NCBI RefSeq assembly: GCF_033807575.1
Contig: NC_084713.1
Coordinates: forward strand, 22,419,389 to 22,483,388
Origin: Cydia pomonella
Lineage: Eukaryota; Arthropoda; Insecta; Lepidoptera; Tortricidae
Direction: 5' to 3'
Length of the DNA: 64,000 bases
How positions within the stretch are numbered: position 1 is the stretch's first letter; every line of letters starts with the position of its first letter. Below are positions 48,067 through 60,530 of the stretch, one piece after another. The position numbers and the translations under genes are program-made. The notes below the pieces were generated by a model. That model was given only the letters and a program-made list of their open reading frames with translations. It ran no database searches and had not been told where the DNA came from.

Positions 48067-49865
48067 AGGACATGTCTCAGATATAGGGTTTCAATTACAA
48101 AATTTGTTCCTTATAACTCTGTAGCATCAGTACCATTTATTTCAGCTAAAAACAAACAAAATTGTTATGTTTAATGTCGTTTTAATTTTCATAAAATAGG
48201 CCTCGAAGTTTCTAGTAGTGACGAATTTTTCCTCAGTGCCCCATTTGAATGAAACAGTATGTAGATGCACAAGTTCCTTTCCAGAACGGGTATAATGTCC
48301 TCAATACAACATTGTCCAGCCCTTGAGTTGGACGAATCGCACTCGACCCTCCGGAGGTCACTCGAGGAATTTACCCGTCCGTAACTTGTATTTTTCTGTC
48401 TTACACATGGCTCTAGAGATAGGTGAGACAAAAACGTTCATGGGAATGTCAGCATCTTCTCTGTGACATTACAAAAGTTAATGATATATTTTTCTCTTAA
48501 GAATTAGGACATTTTAATATTTTTTTAAAGATAAAGTCCGTTTATTTTATGATGTCCACAGAAAAGACGCATAAATTTAACTCAAAAGTACTAAAAAAGT
48601 TTTCGACCATAAGCCTTTACCAACTAACTACAGGCAACAATTTTTTAAGCTGACTAAAGGAGCTATTTGATGATGTTTACCTACCTGTTATGATGGTACT
48701 TTACCTAGGGGTCGAGACAAAATGACAATTGATTTTTATCACTTCAAAATAATAGAACACTGCAAAACTGCAGGTGGTCTAATCATATTACAATTAGACA
48801 TCGACTGTTTCTAGGCAGCTTACCACATGAATATTAATCGACAAAATTCAAACCAAAAAGCAAAATGTATTGGGAAGACAGATGCTACGGAGAGTCACGT
48901 GACTAATTTTTCTTCGAATTTGGACTTCGCTTTTTGGGGGTATACATACCCAACAAAAAACTAAAAGTTGTTAATGGTTTCTGAATTTGAACCATCTTCA
49001 CCTTCATGTTCACCGATTACTCCGACACCCGTGGTCCGATTTGAGTATTTTTTTTTTCGTTTCAAAGGAGTTATTACCAAGTTGGTCCTATTTTAATTTA
49101 GTTCTGATCTGATGATGGGATCCATGAGGAATTGAGGGAACTCCTCATTTTTAAAGACGTGTATGGTGATTTGAGTGTTTTCTTAAGCAAATCGAGCATT
49201 TTCTCTCATAAACCATCAATTTGATGAAGTCGATCTGATGATGATGATTTTTTGATGGTAATGGTGATGATTTTAGAGTCATTATAGTTAATATATGGTT
49301 GGGATAGGAACTGCAGCGTGCCGATGTCGCGGGCTATGTCACTATCAATTTCCGTAATACATTGCGTTAATGTCAATCCCATATTACCGTCACAATAAGT
49401 TAATCCGTCGCTCATTTTGTCGAGTAAATTTACCTATCGCCCGCGTCCACAGTAATTACATAAAATGCTAGAGCTAAAGTGATAAATGGATTATAGATTT
49501 CCGTAATGTAACACCGTATCTAAGTGTATAAGTCGCCCTGCCGATGCAACTGTGTGTATAAATCTGAAGATCCTCTTGTACTCGTATTATCGTATAAAAT
49601 GAGGTTTGGGGTCGCGGCCGGCGCTACTCGATATTAATGCGATATACGAGTACGATGACAATGTGGCATGGGTAGGGAAGGCTAGTGATAGGTAAGAATA
49701 TAGGGCATTTGGCATTGATGATGAATCAAGACTATATTTATTCACGTAGGCTCTAGAATATTAGAAACTGACACTATTTAACAATGCTAAATTATGTTTG
49801 TTTTATAACTTAACAACTTTTTCAATTTTGACGGAGATCTTTCCATGTCCTAGGTACCATTGCCA
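48067..49865. other. Non-coding, nothing firmly recognised
   Basis: About 1.8 kb without a supportable gene. Includes a GAT-rich patch near 49229-49270. Small ORFs (48189-48431, 49206-49415, minus) have no domain or codon evidence. A host intron or diverged repeats are both possible. Confidence 0.45.
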
Positions 49866-50084
49866 CCATTGGAGAGTCAAAGTATAAAAACACCGATTTG
49901 ACAGAGAAGTGTGGTGGTCTTTAAAAAAAATCTTTGGTATGAGTGGCTAAAATCCACTACGGGTTGCCACGCCACAACAATAAGTACATAGGTAAGTTTT
50001 AAGTGTGAGATTTTTACTGTTAAGGCATTTATTGGACAACTCGAAGAATGAAGAAAGAAGCAAAAATAAGGTTTTGGCAAGAAA
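49866..50084 (+). repeat. Degraded relative of the 7184-7371 insertion
   Basis: gacagagaagtgtggtggtc, taaaatccactacgggttgc and cacgccacaacaataagta parallel gacagagaagcatggcggtc, caagatccacttcgggtcgc and gcgccacagccagtaagta at 7287-7364. Confidence 0.6.
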
Positions 50085-50300
50085 TAACATTTTTGGTACA
50101 AGCTTTTATCGCTGACTATACTTTTTTTTCCACCGCTAACTAATAATCATCGAGACAATTCTAACAATGCCAAATACCGTTAGATTACGTTGTTTTATCA
50201 TAGAGTTCCCATGGCCACCACCTGTCTCCATCATCAGATCAACTCTGTCATCATAATATTGCATTGTAATCTGATTTACATATTTATGCAACGTTTCAGC
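50085..50300 (+). repeat. Dispersed repeat (ggtacaagcttttatcgctg family), copy 1
   Basis: ttggtacaagcttttatcgc, catcgagacaattctaac, gagttcccatggccacc, tctccatcatcagatcaac and atattgcattgtaatctg recur, same orientation, at 63795-64000. A 3' continuation resembling this family is at 53756-53900. Confidence 0.75.
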
Positions 50301-50357
50301 TCAATTGGAAATCGGAAATTGGGTCAACTGAAGCTTTCAAGATTTGACCCACACTAA

Positions 50358-51142
50358 TTAACCCTTTACCAGGCCAAGGGATATATTCCACCCACATCTT
50401 ATATCGGTTACCGTAGTCAGGTTTTAACTCCAAACCACCTACAAAATATTTTGTCAATCCCTGAAAATATTATTTTATGATCTTCATTCAGAACACGCTT
50501 CTAAATTGCGTAATATATCTTCGGCAGCCGTTTAAATTCACTTGAACGCTAATTTCAGTAAACTACGGAGAAATTCGAACACTTTCCATAATTTCTATGA
50601 AACAGAAGTACATAGGTCGAACAATTTTTTGATATTTTGTAGATTTTGAGTGTTGAAAGCTAATGTAATCGTAAACATTGCTAAATATTCATGCATTATT
50701 GTGTATGACCAGAATTAGGATGTGGGTTGACATTATCCCATGGCCTTATTAGAGTTTAACTGTGTGGGAGCTATTTTTCCCATGGCCCGGTAAATTGTCT
50801 TGTCATGTCATAAAAACTCACGTAAGTAAGTAGTGATTGATATAATGTTTCGTAGGAGATTTGGAGTTAAACCTTGACTATTATAACCGATATAAGATGT
50901 GGGTGGAATATATCCCTTGGCCTGATCAAGAATATAATAAGACAAAATCTAGTATGACAGTTCATTACTTAGACAGGCGATGGGATAACCGTAACCCACA
51001 TTTTTATTTCTGGTTTAAAAAAAGATCTCCGACTTTCATAAATACATTTTTTACAAGGCGTTCAATACGGTTGCAACAGCATATAAAGTACGTATTAAGA
51101 CACGCTGGTTCTTCGGGGCCTGGTAAAGGGTTAACTGACAAA
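50358..51142. mobile_element. Palindromic repeat / probable MITE cluster, ~785 bp
   Basis: The left end taaccctttaccaggccaag is matched in reverse at the right end (ggcctggtaaagggttaac, 51118-51136). Inside, ggatatattccacccacatc and ttatatcggtt (50379-50410) recur inverted at 50884-50920. A further internal motif (cccatggcc) recurs. Several overlapping palindromes suggest stacked or rearranged MITE copies. The 131-residue ORF at 50861 lies in this repeat and is not a gene. Confidence 0.6.
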
Positions 51143-52418
51143 CCTACATACATACTAACAGGGTATGTTAAATCAAAGCTTGTAAAAAATATAAATGTGC
51201 ACTTCGTGAAACATCCCGTTTACAAAATGCTCCATTCGCAAAACGTCCCGTTTTAAGTATGATTTGCAAAATGACCCTTGAATCACTTCTTAGATTCTAC
51301 ACTGAGCGGAGTTTAAGGCTATCTAATGAAATTCAAACAAAAAAGTCGATTATAAATGTCAAACAAGTACACCAAATAATCCGCAACAGAGTTTCAACGA
51401 AGTGTCTGCAGAGAGCCGCGGGCGCGGCAAGTTTCGGAATTCTAAAGTTTGCGGATTCAGCGCCAGCCATGTCGATATTTCAGAACGGACTTGGGAACTA
51501 GGTAACTATTTGAAACTATTCGACAATCCTAAAAACTTTTGAAAACATGTTCGAGTTAAGATTACATTAAGATAAGGTTTCTTATATTTGACAGTTGAAC
51601 CCATAGAACTTATTGGGTTTGAGCCATATTTATTGTGAATATTTACGTCCCGTACTTAGCCACGCTACCATATATTTCATCTTTTGTTTTTTACGAGTCC
51701 CCCCCCGGCAAGCTCGACTGAATTTCACCTTCGCATACAAACGGAGTTTCGTGCTCATTTTAAAACTACGTGTTGGATTGTAATGAAACTTTGCACGTAC
51801 AATTACATGAGGTATATCTAGTCTTGTAATTAGTTTATGTAGCTCCAGATTATAAAATAAACGAAACTGAGCAAAAACAAATTTTGTATGAAAAACTTAA
51901 ATACGCTGTATTTTATCAATTATGGTCTCTGAATTAACATAAACTAATATACTTTATCATATTGTAAGTACAGAGTTTTAAAGTAATATAGCTAAGCAAT
52001 GTAACTACGTTTGTAAGGAGAACGGAGCGTGCTGGGGGCTCTTAAAATGATATCTTCAACAAAATAAATAAAAAAACTCAGCAATTTCTATTTTTGTATG
52101 ATATACGAGGCAAACAAGCAGACGAAAAACTAGATTATAAGCCAGGGACCGGACAACCCTTTCCGCGATAAAAACCTTTCAATGGGCGTCCCATAAACAT
52201 GGCTAACACATTGAAAGACTGTCCAGTTTGAACTGCAAGCCCATTTATTTGACTAGCCCTTACCGAAAAACTTAGCAATTTAGCAAAAATAAAGCTAGCC
52301 CTTTGCAATTGCTTACTGCTATCCTATATGCCTTGCAATCCCTTAATAAGGGTTACCCTTATCATTAAGCGCTTTTTATAAAGCTTTCCCTTTAGTAATG
52401 TCGTAGTTGAGCGTTGCG
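51143..52418. other. Non-coding, partly repeat-like
   Basis: The stretch 51690-51985 (cgcatacaaacggagtttcg, actacgtgttggattgtaat, gaaactttgcacgtacaat) looks like a dispersed moth repeat by memory, but no second copy is present here. No genes seen. Confidence 0.4.
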
Positions 52419-52495
52419 TGAAAGATGGGAGTACGATCTTTTCTTGATGGTTTGAAGATCGCATCGTTCCGGAAATATCGCAGGTGACTTAACTC
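52419..52495 (-). pseudogene. Tiny fragment of the FLPRTxKLWNEL-family ORF2 end
   Basis: On the minus strand the block atttccggaacgatgcgat and cttcaaaccatcaagaaaag corresponds to the DRYDLQTFKKRAYSHL region at 40105-40160. About 75 bp, no function. Confidence 0.55.
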
Positions 52496-53515
52496 ATTCT
52501 GTTAATAGTTTTTTACAGCACCTTAATACAATTGAATGAATATATGTGTAGAAAATGGATAATATTATATGCCAAGGACTGCTCGGCGGACATCAAGAAA
52601 AAATTATCACGAACGTTCTAATACTCTCCAAAGTTGTGCCGCAACTCGTTGTAAAAGTATTCAAAATTTCCCCAACGTCGATTCATCGTCCAACTTGTTG
52701 TGCAACTAGTTGTACAACTTGTTGCCCACGTAATGAGTTTGAAGCCTAATGGCCAAACTTTATGTAAATTTTATCGATAAATTTTGACAATATTGGTATT
52801 TGCAGAGTCCAACGGCGATTTTTGTTTTAATGTTTTCTAAAAGTAAATTTAGTACCTAAGTATGTATTTCGTTTTTAGTTTCACTTTTTAGTTTCACTTA
52901 AGGCAATAATAAAATAATTGCATTGAAAGGTTGCAACTGAACATTCGATAGTGCCCAAGTAATAAAACCTCGTTAAAATCATCTCGATGTTTCAACAGAT
53001 AACTTTATAAAATTGTTTGATTATGCTCCAAGTGAAATCAGACCTGATCAGGCTTCAGAATTTAACCCCACAGTTGGAAGAATTAGGCTGAGAAGAGACC
53101 AGGCTTTTATTGTTAGTAGCGCACACTGTACTGCAAACTTTATGTCACCTACATACCTACTGTATTCTGGCTAATAAATAATTTGTATTTATATTTTGTA
53201 TTTGAGATCCGCCTTCTTTATATACCGACTCCGTTTTAAGACATTACAAGTCATCCCAGACGTTGCGCTGAACCTCCCCGGAACATTCACCCTGATCCTA
53301 CTCAACGCTGCAACGATCATCTGCTATAGGTGTTTTAGAATTTAGTTAACCTCGCGACAAGCTTTTATGAACATATAAATTGTGTATGAGGTTATAAGTT
53401 GATGATTAAAATTTTAAAGGAAAATTTTATTTTTTTCTTTTTAGAGCATTTAAATAAAAGCTTTTATTTAAAAAAAAAAATACTTTTATTTTATTTTTTA
53501 CTTTTTAGTTATTTT
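52496..53515. other. Non-coding, nothing firm
   Basis: Includes a quasi-palindromic ttgttgtgcaactagttgta stretch near 52692-52720. No gene seen. Confidence 0.4.
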
Positions 53516-53755
53516 GAGTTACTCTCAACAATCCCTTTCATTTGATACCCATATTGTAGAAGTGCATTAAAAATAACAATTCCGCCATCTTGGATGTTCC
53601 GCCATATTGGATTTAGAATAACGTCACATATTTTTTCGAGTTACTGTCAACAATCCCTTTCATTTGATACCCATATTGTAGAAGTGCATTAAAAATAACT
53701 ATTCCGCCATCTTGAATGGTCCGCCATGTTGGATAAAATGACGTCACATAATTTA
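53516..53755 (+). repeat. Tandem duplication, two ~120-bp units
   Basis: Both units (from about 53516 and 53638) contain gagttact, tcaacaatccctttcatttg, acccatattgtagaagtgc, attaaaaataac, attccgccatcttg and a gccat-ttgga end, then aacgtcacat or gacgtcacat. They are nearly identical. Confidence 0.85.
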
Positions 53756-53924
53756 TCATGCATTGTCATCCAATCTAAACGTGTATACAAAATTTCAGCT
53801 CAATCGGCTGAAGATATCTGCTTCAAAATTGAGTTGCAAGATTCCACCCGAACAAACATACATACATACATTGCAAGTTAAATTTTATATAATAATAATA
53901 ATAAATAATAATAATTTAGCCTAT
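53756..53924 (+). repeat. Dispersed repeat 3' end
   Basis: tgcattgtcatccaatctaa, caaaatttcagctcaatcgg, then a catacatacatacat run and a taataataataa tail. Resembles the continuation of the 50085-50300 family (gttatgcaacgtttcagctcaattgg there). Confidence 0.6.
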
Positions 53925-54215
53925 ATACGTCCCACTGCTGGGCACAGGCCTCCTCTCATGCGCGAGAGGGCTCGGGCTATAGTCCCCACGCTAGCCCAAT
54001 GCGGATTGGGGACTTCACATACACCTTTGAATTTCTTCGCAGATGCATGCAGGTTTCCTCACGATGTTTTCCTTCACCGAAAAGCAAGTGGTAAATATCA
54101 AATGATATTTCGTACATAAGTTCCGAAAAAACTCATTGGTACGAGCCAGGATTTGAACCCACGACCTCCGGATTGAAAGTCGGACGTCATATCCACTCGG
54201 CCACCACCGCTTACA
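53925..54215 (-). mobile_element. tRNA-derived SINE, second family
   Basis: On the minus strand the head has an A box (ggtggccgagtggatatgac) and a B box (gtgggttcaaatcctggc). It is followed by aatgagttttttcggaac, tgaaggaaaacatcgtgagg, a ggcctgtgcccagcagtggg block and a 3' end of TAA-type repeats (the plus-strand ataataataataa just left). I recognise it as a widespread moth SINE. Partial relatives: 40520-40760, 41640-41905, 60473-60530, 62165-62275. Confidence 0.87.
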
Positions 54216-54922
54216 TAATAAATAAATAAAAAGTCAATTTTATAACTAGTCTGTAATAGACAAAAGGAGCAAAAATTATTGATTCCGATTCAGTGAACAC
54301 CAAAGAAATTCTAGCTGATTTCAATTTATTTATATCGATCTCAATCTCATTATAAAACCTAATTAAATTGACACACTTATATCGCTAACAAGCCTTAATA
54401 GAGAGGCCGATGAAAGTTGTCGCGAGGGAATTTCTTAATTAAAATGATGTCGAGGCGTTGACATTTTGCTGAGGCTATGAGAAAAATATTTTTAGATGTG
54501 CTTATTAAGTTATTTCAGGTTTTTATAATACTTTGTCATGTCACTTACTTACTCAATTAATAAGTAGGAAAATAATAGGTATTTTAGTGTTTCTCTAATT
54601 TGTTTAAGGATCATTCCACGAATTTGTCTACCGCTACCCCGTACAAACATGCATTTTCTGAGAATTTGCAGGTATTCCTTACTGCTAACATATTCATTTA
54701 AATTGTATAGTCTAAAAAGCCATTATAATCTGTATGAAATGTTCAAGGTAACTAATGTATTGAATTTGATATTTATTAATACCCTATCCGTGTAAATAGC
54801 TTTGCAAATAACACATTATAGATATCAGCTTAGAATAAATTTAAAAGTAGAAAAATTACTGCCTTGTGTGAGACTTGAACTCACGGCCCCTGGACCGATA
54901 CTGCACACATTACATTACAGTA
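54216..54922. other. Non-coding, nothing recognised
   Basis: AT-rich. A B-box-like gacttgaactcac occurs near 54871-54883 without a convincing partner. Confidence 0.4.
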
Positions 54923-55385
54923 CCTGGGCGACCGAGCTTTGCTCGATTATAACGTATAACTATTTATTGTAATATGGTGGTGTATAGGTGATAATCTTAA
55001 CTACATTTTTTTACTAAATTAAACTTGTCTAAAACAATAAAAATTATATATAAACTTGAACATATAAAAAAAAAAGTTAATCACCGGGCGAGATTCGAAC
55101 CCGTAACACTCGTTTCTAGCCGTCCGCGTCTTAACCCGCTGGACCAGACGGACAGTGGCCGGCATCATGAAATTAGCGACCATATTCTGCGTCGAAAGAA
55201 AAACGCATGAAAACTCGAAAACACGCGTTTTCCCAAATATAAGACTAATCTAGATCGATTGTTTACCCCCAAAAACCCCCATACCAAATTTTCAGCAAAA
55301 TCGTTAGAGCCGTTTCCGAGATCCCGGAAATATATATACATATATATATATACAAGAATTGCTCGTTTAAAGGTATAAGATTTTA
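54923..55385. repeat. ~465-bp dispersed repeat with tRNA-like block, copy 2
   Basis: Same orientation and order as 39141-39607: cctgggcgaccgagctttgc, the A run, caccgggcgagattcgaacc, agaaaaacgcatgaaaactc, gccgtttccgagatcccgg, a longer tatata run, and aagaattgctcgtttaaagg. Confidence 0.78.
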
Positions 55386-56714
55386 ACACATTGTGTTTTT
55401 TTTTATGGAAGATAGGCAGGCGTTTGACCATATTTGACTTTTCTCCGAAGTTAAGAATGGGTATAGTAAGTTATCCATAAAAGATAGACATAATTATACC
55501 ATCGCAGACATGTTCGTTGACCAATAAAAGAGAGAGAACCCTACACTACATTATGTTGTCATATCACAAATGAATTAGGCAGCGTTTTCGATTAAAGCTA
55601 CAAGACAGCGTATTTTTTTTCCGCCGTCATTAGTAAACATTGTCATATTTTAACCAATTTACACAAAATAAACACCTAAAGCTTTCTCTAGAAACACTAT
55701 TGATAATTTAAAAGTTTCGATTTAAAAGTGCTTGTTGCTAGGCCTATTTGAATAAAGAATATATTGACTTTGACTTTGATTAATAGGTAAAAACCGCAAG
55801 AAAATTCATATTTTGAGTTTATCCCGAACATACAATCGTACGACAACGGTTTTATTTTATAAGGTGTATCTATCTTCTCTTCTATCGTAATCGAAAAGAT
55901 TAAAGATTATTAAACGCCAGGTTATTTAGGAAAATATATATTTTCCAATAAATCGATCTATCATTTTCAATATAACGTCGAGCTCGAGCGTCAACGCGGT
56001 GATGGTGAAGGCTTTCGTAGAGTTGTCAAAGAGCTTTGTGTAGTAACTGGAAGGAGATTTACGCCAAGTTTTCTTTGAAGTTTTTTATCCAACGACATAT
56101 ATCCAACGAGAAAAAATTGTACTTAACTGCTTCGTAATTTTTAATAAAATACTTAATTTTACGAATAAAGTTCTGATTCTGATTCTGATATCGATGCGAG
56201 TTCTTATGATTATATTTTGAACAACAGTTACTAAAATAATTTAAATTACCATAGACAAATAGCCAATCTTATCATCATCATCTTTTTATTAACTGAGGCA
56301 CACCTCAGGCCACAGCCTGTAAGATAAGCAAATAACTTAAATATAGATAATACTCCTCAATCGATAACATTTTTTTTATAACTTTAAAAATATGAATTCT
56401 TTTGAATTTCTATTTTTCATACAAGTTAAATATTACCTTCAATGTACGCTGTCATCATCATCAATGTAATTGACGTACCTTGTCACGCTTCAAACATAAC
56501 ACAATTCGCAATACATTCCGTCTTAGAATAAGCTTTGAAATTTGCGAAAAATCAAAATACAAGTTATTTTTTAAAGTCGCTGAAAAAATGTTGGCCAGTT
56601 TGAGGAGTACAGACTACTTTTAATTTTTTGCTCATGTTACAGGCCACAGCCACACCCGGTACATACCTAATTACCTACCCACAAACAGACAGACATGACG
56701 ACGTTATAAGATAC
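55386..56714. other. Non-coding, nothing firm
   Basis: No supportable gene or repeat copy. Contains short (tctgat)n at 56171-56188 and atcatcatcatc at 56271-56282 runs. Confidence 0.4.
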
Positions 56715-56945
56715 TAGCTTCAGCCCGCAACTTTGGCTGCGTGAATTGATAATGACGGTTGATTCTTATCAATTATCATTCATCTTCAAATACTGACGCC
56801 TTAAACTATCTCCACACCAAATTTCATCTAAATCAGTTCTGCAGTTTAAGCTTGAAGAGGGTTACCTCTAAGTAAGTTCGTAAGTCTGTTAAGACAGAAA
56901 CACAAATTTACTTTCACATTTATAATATTATTAAAGGTTATTATA
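56715..56945 (+). repeat. Retroposon-like dispersed repeat
   Basis: actagcttcagcccgcaact, ccaaatttcatctaaatcag, cagacagaaacac-like end and a tttataatattattaaagg tail match, from memory, a very common insect repeat. Only one copy here. Confidence 0.55.
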
Positions 56946-57413
56946 CTAGGCATAATCGTTTCCAGTACGAGAATAAATCAGATTCCTTGTAAACTCCTTC
57001 CTAATCTCAGAGACATCCGACGAAGCATCCTGCTGCCAACGTTCTAAATATAACTTAGTACTGAGGTTGTACAATTTCCTGTCGCACTTATTTATCTGTG
57101 CCCAATGATGCTATATAACATATAACTACAGATGGGTTATAAAAAAAACATTTATTTCGGATGATATGGATATTGGATGATATTTTTTAGTTACAAAAAA
57201 ATAGCATATTTGATACAATTTTCTCTACAATAAAAGTTAACTAATCGTGTAACGGCAACTACAGAAATGAAGACGATACCATGAATAACCAGTTCACCAA
57301 ACAATACTTTCATGAGCTTCGTAATTACTGAGATAAATGAAGATAACTCATGCCAAAATTTACCATGCGTCGTGTTAACCAATCGCAACCCGTGATTGTA
57401 CCTGTGTGGCTAC

Positions 57414-57626
57414 CAGGGCTCGGAACCGGTTTATTTTTAATCCCGAAATAGCCCGAAATATTTTATTTATTTTATACTCTTTACGTAGGACTGGATCATG
57501 TATTTAGGTAACAACTTCGCATTATTAGATAGTCCTATTAAAAATGAAATAATAAACCAAAGAACGAAAAAGAACGTAATAATACCGGTATTTTTTGTAT
57601 GAAGAAAAAACCGGTTCCGAGCCTTG
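57414..57626. mobile_element. hAT-type MITE, 213 bp, 8-bp target duplication
   Basis: Inverted ends CAGGGCTCGGAACCGGTTT and the complement of CAAGGCTCGGAACCGGTTT. Exact 8-bp direct repeat GTGGCTAC at 57406-57413 and 57627-57634. No ORF. Confidence 0.9.
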
Positions 57627-57647
57627 GTGGCTACCACCAGTTCGGCT

Positions 57648-57776
57648 CTGACATAAACGCTATAGAGAACGTAACTTACTTTCCATGCATCTCGCTCGTA
57701 CTCGCATATAAGTGCCAGCGAGATGTATAGAAAGTAAATTAACTACGTTCTCGATAGCATATAATTATGTCAGTTT
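57648..57776. mobile_element. Small palindromic MITE, ~130 bp
   Basis: Left tctgacataaacgctataga, gaacgtaacttactttcc, atctcgct. Right, inverted: agcgagatgtatagaaagta, actacgttctcgatagca, tatgtcag. Not long enough to code. Confidence 0.75.
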
Positions 57777-58370
57777 TGACACTGTCAGTGACTTATGGTG
57801 CGGGTACTGTACGCAACCACATTTAATATATTTTAAACAGCTACTCGGCTGTTAGATTTGATCTAAGTATTAAACAAACAAAAAAGAAGTTTAAAAACCA
57901 CAAGAATGGTCTAAGAATGTATGACAGTATTAAACACACTTACTAAACTTTCTCAGGAGCACATAATAAAAAAAAAACAGAAGGTCCGTTCTCGCCGTTC
58001 TTGAAAATACATACCTAAACTTGCCCGACTCACTAGGGTTGCTTCTGTATTAATTTCGAATTTTAAAAAGGAGTAGGTAATATAAGTTTACAGACATACA
58101 TACATCGATTCGTTTATACATACATCTTATTATGTTTACACTCCTTAGAGACTGCATTTTGACGTACATGACAGTAGGTAGGCACCCCGTAGCGGCGGGG
58201 ACGTCAAGTGAGCAACGCGCGCACAGCCCGACTAAACTCTGCCCGAGAGTGCCCGAGAACGCCTGTAAATGTCACGTCTGTGTGCGTGCGGCGAAAATGG
58301 CACTTTGTACTGAGCGAACTCTCTGCTCCGGGGCGCGCCGCCGCTATTTACTTTGTGTCAGGAGGCTACG
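57777..58370. other. Non-coding; GC-rich patch near 58170-58365
   Basis: The GC-rich stretch (accccgtagcggcggggacg, gcgtgcggcgaaaatggcac, ggggcgcgccgccgctattt) contrasts with the AT-rich surroundings. It gives two overlapping ORFs without recognisable content, and it leads directly into the 360-bp repeat. I cannot say whether it is a repeat or a CpG-like element. Confidence 0.4.
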
Positions 58371-58735
58371 TTTTTTTTTTATACTACGTCGGTGGCAAAC
58401 AAGCATACGGCCTGCCTGATGGTAAGCAGTCTCCGTAGCCTATGTACACCTGCAACTCCAGAGGAGTTACATGCGCGTTGCCGACCCTAACACCACCCCC
58501 CTCGTTGAGCTCTGGCAACCTTACTCACTGGCAGGAACACAACACTATGAGTAGGGTCAAGTGTTATTTGGCTGCGGTTTTCTGTAAGGTGGAGGTACTT
58601 CCCCAGTTGGGCTCTGCTCTAGATCTGGAATGACATCTGCTGTGCTGTGACCTACCACACAAGGCGAGATGACATTCACATTGCCCATACCTCTCTTTTG
58701 GACGTAGATTAAGGACATACCCGGGTCGAACGGGT
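58371..58735 (+). repeat. ~360-bp dispersed repeat, copy 4 (complete)
   Basis: Runs from a T run and tactacgtcggtggcaaac to ggacatacccgggtc with all blocks in order. On the minus strand it is open for YVQKRGMGNVNVISPCVVGH and STADVIPDLEQSPTG, as in copies 1 and 2. Confidence 0.82.
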
Positions 58736-58983
58736 ACTTTTTCCAGGCATTCTCAAATAGTTCACAGGCCAACTTTAATCGTAATAACGTCAGTGCAGGC
58801 TTCAACAATCTCGTCCATGAATATTCAGACAATGAAGTTGAAGGCTGTATTTAAAATTCAAGTTGGAGATATCCTGGTGTTCTGATTGGTTGGCAGAAAA
58901 TCGAACTATTCGTGAACCAGTGTCAGTGACTATCAATGATGTTATTCATCTATAAGTAGATAGGTTATACTATATCTGTGGCT

Positions 58984-59095
58984 TTAGTACGGTTGCATTT
59001 TTATCACTTGTCACTACAGCTGTCACTTTCACACATACATACTTGTTAGAACGTGACAAGCAAAGTGGCAAGTGATATAAATGCGACCGTGCTAC
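58984..59095. mobile_element. Small palindromic MITE, ~112 bp
   Basis: Left tagtacggttgcatttttat, cacttgtcact. Right, inverted: agtggcaagtgatataaat, gcgaccgtgcta. Confidence 0.7.
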
Positions 59096-59999
59096 AACCG
59101 CTGCTTGGTGAAAATACAAATTAAATTGAAGTTTAGTTTTTTATTGTGTTTATTGTATTATTTAGTTTGCTATTTAGTTTATTTTTTGCACCTCCTAATT
59201 AGTTAATTTAAGTTTCATTTCTCCACTACCTAAAGGTTGTCTGGAAGAGATCGCTCTGTAGCGATAACGCCGCCTGTTGTTTACCTCTATCTTCATGTTT
59301 TTTATGTGTTTCCATGTACATTTTTTTCAGAGGTTGTGCAATAAAGAGGATTTGTATTGTACTTCAATAAGTTAAAAGTTACGAGTAAAAATTTAAAGCT
59401 GAAAATATATACAAACAAATCGCTCTCTGCAGATGCCGGCGGTGCGAACGTGCCCATGACAATCCTTCTGTGCTCCATATAGTTTTCATCACCTAGCTTC
59501 GAATGAATTTATTTTTGTTGATTTTCGCATACAAAACTCATACTCGTTGTTGAACATAAACTTGTCCCCTCAGTGTTAGCAACGTGTACATTTTTTTAGA
59601 AGTATAATTTCATAGAAGCTTGACTTTAAAAATAATACTTACACTCTACAAAGGTAGATATAATAATGTGGAAAACACACCAAACGTTTTTCATTATAAA
59701 ACGATACATTTGTGCAACTTAATTAAAGTTCCAAGAAATAGTTATTGCGTTGGAAAATGATTCATATTACTAGGAATCTGTTACAATGCGTTGCTTCTAT
59801 TATACAATACAATGGAGCGACATATTCATTGTTAGTTGGCAACATTTTGCTGCGCATCACAAATAATACAAATATAGTGATGTGTATTGAAGGTTCTTAC
59901 GTAAACTCAGTGTCAGTTATTTATTTAAAAAGGCCAAGTGAAACTTAGTAGACATAAGAATGATATTTAGATCATTGTGTTGTCATCAGTCGCCCGTGC
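59096..59999. other. Non-coding; retroposon 3' end at 59225-59370
   Basis: aaggttgtctggaagagatc, gctctgtagcgataacgcc, gcaataaagaggatttgtat is a familiar 3' end of moth non-LTR elements. No coding part remains. The rest is unassigned. Confidence 0.5.
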
Positions 60000-60472
60000 C
60001 GTGCATCTTGTTCGCGCCGAAACATATTCGGACACGTATGACCGAAACTATCATTTCGGCTTGCTGGGCGCGGACGCGGGCGACGTTCAAGTCTGTATTA
60101 TATCGTCAGGTGACAACCAAAACTCACTAATTATACACCACAGGTTTATAGCCATTGTGAACCATATTTGTACCAAAATAAGTTCGATAGATAGAGAGAT
60201 AGAATATTCTTTATTGGCACACCTTGCTAATAGATAAAACTTAAAAAAAAAACCATTTGATTAATGACCAGACATAGAAGTTTTTGTGGCGAAAACGAGT
60301 GCTTGAGAAAATGAAACATCGAAAAATAATAACATCCATAACTCAATCATAGATTAGTCATTAAAAGATGTAAATTCTACTTGCTGTAATTTACCGGGAA
60401 ATTTCAAGACTACAAATCAATTACAAATCCGACCATAATTTATTTATTACATATAATATAACAATTCAATCT
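60000..60472. repeat. Short dispersed block plus unassigned sequence
   Basis: 60048-60110 (actatcatttcggcttgctg, gcgcggacgcgggcgacgtt, aagtctgtattatat) resembles 61288-61350 (gctatcattccggctcgctg, gcgcggacacgggcgacgtc, atgtctgtattatat). A GATAGATAGAGAGATAG run with tctttattggcac (60188-60216) looks like a retroelement 3' end. Confidence 0.55.
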
Positions 60473-60530
60473 ATATACGTCCCACTGCTGGGCACAGGCC
60501 TCCTCTCATGTGCGAGAGGGCTGGAGGGAT
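60473..60530 (-). mobile_element. SINE 3' fragment, second family
   Basis: tatatacgtcccactgctgg and caggcctcctctcatgtgcg match 53931-53967. Confidence 0.7.

Noticed and set aside
50861..51256. 131-residue ORF
   Set aside because: It lies across a palindromic repeat (50358-51142), has no recognisable domain, and its first part is the inverted copy of 50379-50440.
58132..58438. Possible host first exon in a GC-rich patch
   Set aside because: Two overlapping ORFs of similar length in different frames, no splice or domain evidence, and the longer one runs into the 360-bp repeat.
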